Source: Candidatus Krumholzibacteriia bacterium
GTDB lineage: Bacteria > Krumholzibacteriota > Krumholzibacteriia > LZORAL124-64-63
Direction: 5' to 3'
Assembly (NCBI GenBank): GCA_028718575.1
Contig: JAQULN010000124.1
Location: forward strand, 1-7,817
Length of the DNA stretch: 7,817 nucleotides
A program made the translations under genes and the position numbers. The notes beneath the pieces were generated by a model. The model was given only the letters and a program-made list of their open reading frames with translations. It searched no databases and was not told where the DNA came from. Shown here piece by piece: positions 6,332 to 7,817 of this stretch; position 1 is the stretch's first letter; each line of letters starts with the position of its first letter.

Positions 6332-6355
6332 CCCAACGGCGATTCGTCGTCGGGG
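6332..6355 (+). terminator. Hairpin with UUCG loop after the small lipoprotein gene
   Basis: Nine base pairs form between CCC/CGGCGA (6332-6334, 6337-6342) and TCGTCG/GGG (6347-6355), with a two-base AA bulge, one G-T pair and the tetraloop TTCG. It lies 12 nt after the stop. An A-run (6358-6362), not a T-run, follows, so it is not a textbook intrinsic terminator on this strand; it may protect the 3' end or be a weak terminator. Confidence 0.35.
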
Positions 6356-6413
6356 CGAAAAACCTCCTCACGGACACACATCTGACTATTTTCTTTGATT
6401 ACCCATCGGGCAG

Positions 6414-6442
6414 TTTACAAAGATACTCAATATCAATATATT
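6414..6442 (+). promoter_or_regulatory. Strong sigma-70-type promoter for the TPR-protein gene
   Basis: TTTACA (6414-6419, five of six) and TATATT (6437-6442, five of six) are separated by exactly 17 bp. They lie in an AT-rich island (~6385-6460) in otherwise GC-rich DNA, with a T/A-rich stretch upstream (TATTTTCTTTGATT) that could act as an UP element. The start of transcription would be near 6449, about 90 nt before ATG 6540. The perfect 10-bp palindrome CAATATATTG (6434-6443) covers the -10 box, and CAATAT is repeated directly at 6428 and 6434, so a repressor site is possible. Confidence 0.6.
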
Positions 6443-6457
6443 GCAGACTGGTTATAT

Positions 6458-6501
6458 CCCGTTAGCGCGCCAGGAGGCGACAGCCAGGGCGCCCGCGCGG
6501 G
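6458..6501 (+). promoter_or_regulatory. GC-rich hairpin in the leader of the TPR-protein gene
   Basis: CCCG (6458-6461) and CGCG (6466-6469), separated by a TTAG bulge, pair with CGCGCGGG (6494-6501). Inside, GGC (6476-6478) pairs with GCC (6483-6485) around GACA. The stem encloses AGGAGG (6472-6477), a Shine-Dalgarno-like sequence with no start codon near it. The real ribosome-binding site (6527-6532) lies outside the stem. This may be a stabilising 5' stem; no known riboswitch class was recognised. Confidence 0.3.
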
Positions 6502-6539
6502 ATTCTCCGTTGAGGACAGGTTTCCCAAGGAGCAGCGCC

Positions 6540-7817
6540 ATGCTCAATAGAATCTTGCTACTGCTGACCGCCGCGTTGCTAATCGCCGTCCTGGCAGCCA
6601 ATCGAGCCCCCGGCAGCGCGCGAGCCCTGCTTTACGAGGGCATGGGTGATCACACACGAACCATCAGTACGAACTCGCCCGAGGCCCAGGTCTACTTCAA
6701 CCAGGGGTTGCAGTTGACATTCGGCTTCAACCACGATGAAGCGATCCGGTCGTTTCGCCGCGCGGCGGAGCTGGATCCGTCCGCGCCCATGCCATGGTGG
6801 GGTGTCGCGTACTGCAACGGCATCAACATCAATGACCCCGCGATGAACGAGCAACGGTCACGGGACGCCTGGGAAGCGATCCAGGCGGCGCAAACAAGGT
6901 TGGACCGCGCATCGGCGGCGGAACGGGCCTTGATCAACGCGTTGGCCGCCCGTTACACCTGGCCCGCGCCTGAGGACCGCGCTGAACTGGATCGCGCCTA
7001 CGCGGACGCCATGCAGACCGTCTACGAACAATTCCCCGGCGACGCCGACATCGCGGCGTTCTATGCCGAGTCGTTGCTGAACTTGCAGCCGTGGGACTAC
7101 TGGACGCTCGCGGGCGAGCCCAAAGGCCGCGCCGAGGAGATCGTCGCCGTGCTCGAGGGGGCGCTGCGAGTCAATCCGGTCCACCCGGGCGCGAACCACT
7201 TCTACATTCACGCCGTCGAGGCGTCGAGCGATCCCGACCGGGCCGTTGCCGCGGCCGACCGTCTGACCAGTCTGGTTCCCGGCTCGGGACACCTCGTGCA
7301 CATGCCGTCGCACATCTACGTGCGCGTGGGGCGGTACATCGACGCGAAACGCTCGAACATGCAGGCTATAGCGATCGACCGCGCCTATTTCGCCAAGGCC
7401 CCGCCGCCCGGCATCTACGCGATGTACTACGGGCACAACCTGCATTTCCTGGCTTACGCCGCCATGATGTCCGGCAACGAACAAGACGCGTTGCAGGCGG
7501 GGCGCAATCTCGAAGCCGAGATGCCGGAGGCGCCGTTGCGCGAGTACGCCGGCCTGATTGACGGCATCATGCCCACGAGTCTGCACGTGCTGATTCGCTT
7601 CGGACGCTGGGAACAGATACTCGAGGAACCCGACTATCCCGAATGGCGCCTCATGTCGCGCGTGGTGTGGGCGTACGCGCGGTCGATCGCGTGCTCGGCG
7701 CTCGGCAAGACCGCGCAGGCGCGGCAGGAAATGGCCGAATTCGAGCGCCGCGCGGCGGCGGTTCCCGCGGACTGGCTGGTGATGAATAACAAGGCGTCCG
7801 ATCTGCTGCCCATTGCA
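6540..7817 (+). CDS. Exported TPR protein with histidine-rich motifs (3' end missing)
   Basis: The frame stays open from ATG 6540 to the window edge: 426 codons and no stop. AAGGAG (6527-6532) lies 7 nt before the start. Residues 1-~20 are a signal peptide or membrane anchor (MLNRILLLL then a hydrophobic run). The mature protein opens with a TPR: YFNQGLQLTFGFNHDEAIRS (52-71), then AELDPSAPMPWWGVAY, the opening of a widespread uncharacterised bacterial TPR family. More helical repeats follow. A striking middle part carries HPGANHFYIHAVEAS (215-229), GHLVHMPSHIYVRVGRY (250-266) and YYGHNLHFLAY (297-307), giving H215, H220, H224, H251, H254, H258, H299 and H302. Such spaced histidines could bind a metal, but no known active site is recognised. 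It has its own strong promoter and a structured leader. TPR content is clear; the role, probably protein interaction in the periplasm, is inference. Confidence 0.85.
   Translation, partial: MLNRILLLLTAALLIAVLAANRAPGSARALLYEGMGDHTRTISTNSPEAQVYFNQGLQLTFGFNHDEAIRSFRRAAELDPSAPMPWWGVAYCNGININDPAMNEQRSRDAWEAIQAAQTRLDRASAAERALINALAARYTWPAPEDRAELDRAYADAMQTVYEQFPGDADIAAFYAESLLNLQPWDYWTLAGEPKGRAEEIVAVLEGALRVNPVHPGANHFYIHAVEASSDPDRAVAAADRLTSLVPGSGHLVHMPSHIYVRVGRYIDAKRSNMQAIAIDRAYFAKAPPPGIYAMYYGHNLHFLAYAAMMSGNEQDALQAGRNLEAEMPEAPLREYAGLIDGIMPTSLHVLIRFGRWEQILEEPDYPEWRLMSRVVWAYARSIACSALGKTAQARQEMAEFERRAAAVPADWLVMNNKASDLLPIA

Overview
The window is GC-rich bacterial chromosome with no mobile element, rRNA, tRNA or CRISPR array that I could see. 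Lipoprotein signal peptides, a Tat signal, peptidoglycan enzymes and a surface protein with an NPFNP-containing FlgD-Ig-like C-terminal domain point to a diderm bacterium. That C-terminal domain, together with small NTF2-like lipoproteins and GT-C/TPR membrane proteins, is typical of uncultured high-GC lineages around the FCB group (Eisenbacteria- or Krumholzibacteria-like). The placement is inference from protein style, not from a marker gene.

Layout: (1) 1-768, the 3' end of a secreted beta-helix surface protein. (2) 769-1033, a leader region with a candidate promoter, two mini-ORFs each behind a good Shine-Dalgarno sequence, then a lipoprotein with an NTF2-like fold (1034-1627). (3) 1628-1772, a small hairpin and a perfect TATAAT box ahead of a short YcbB/LdtD-type L,D-transpeptidase (1773-3023). 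(4) A MepK (YcbK, DUF882) endopeptidase on the minus strand (2940-3503), convergent with the transpeptidase and overlapping it by 84 bp. (5) Divergent from mepK, a 670-residue polytopic GT-C-like membrane protein with C-terminal TPRs (3707-5719), apparently without a Shine-Dalgarno. (6) A small unknown lipoprotein (5793-6320). (7) An AT-rich promoter island and structured leader, then a secreted TPR protein rich in histidine motifs (6540 to the window edge).

The clearest functional unit is the transpeptidase/MepK pair. One family makes meso-DAP to meso-DAP (3-3) peptidoglycan cross-links and the other cuts them. In E. coli the two genes (ycbB, ycbK) are neighbours in the same direction; here they face each other and share their 3' ends. 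The other genes are envelope proteins whose cooperation the sequence does not show. All but the first and last genes are complete, and no gene shows a frameshift.
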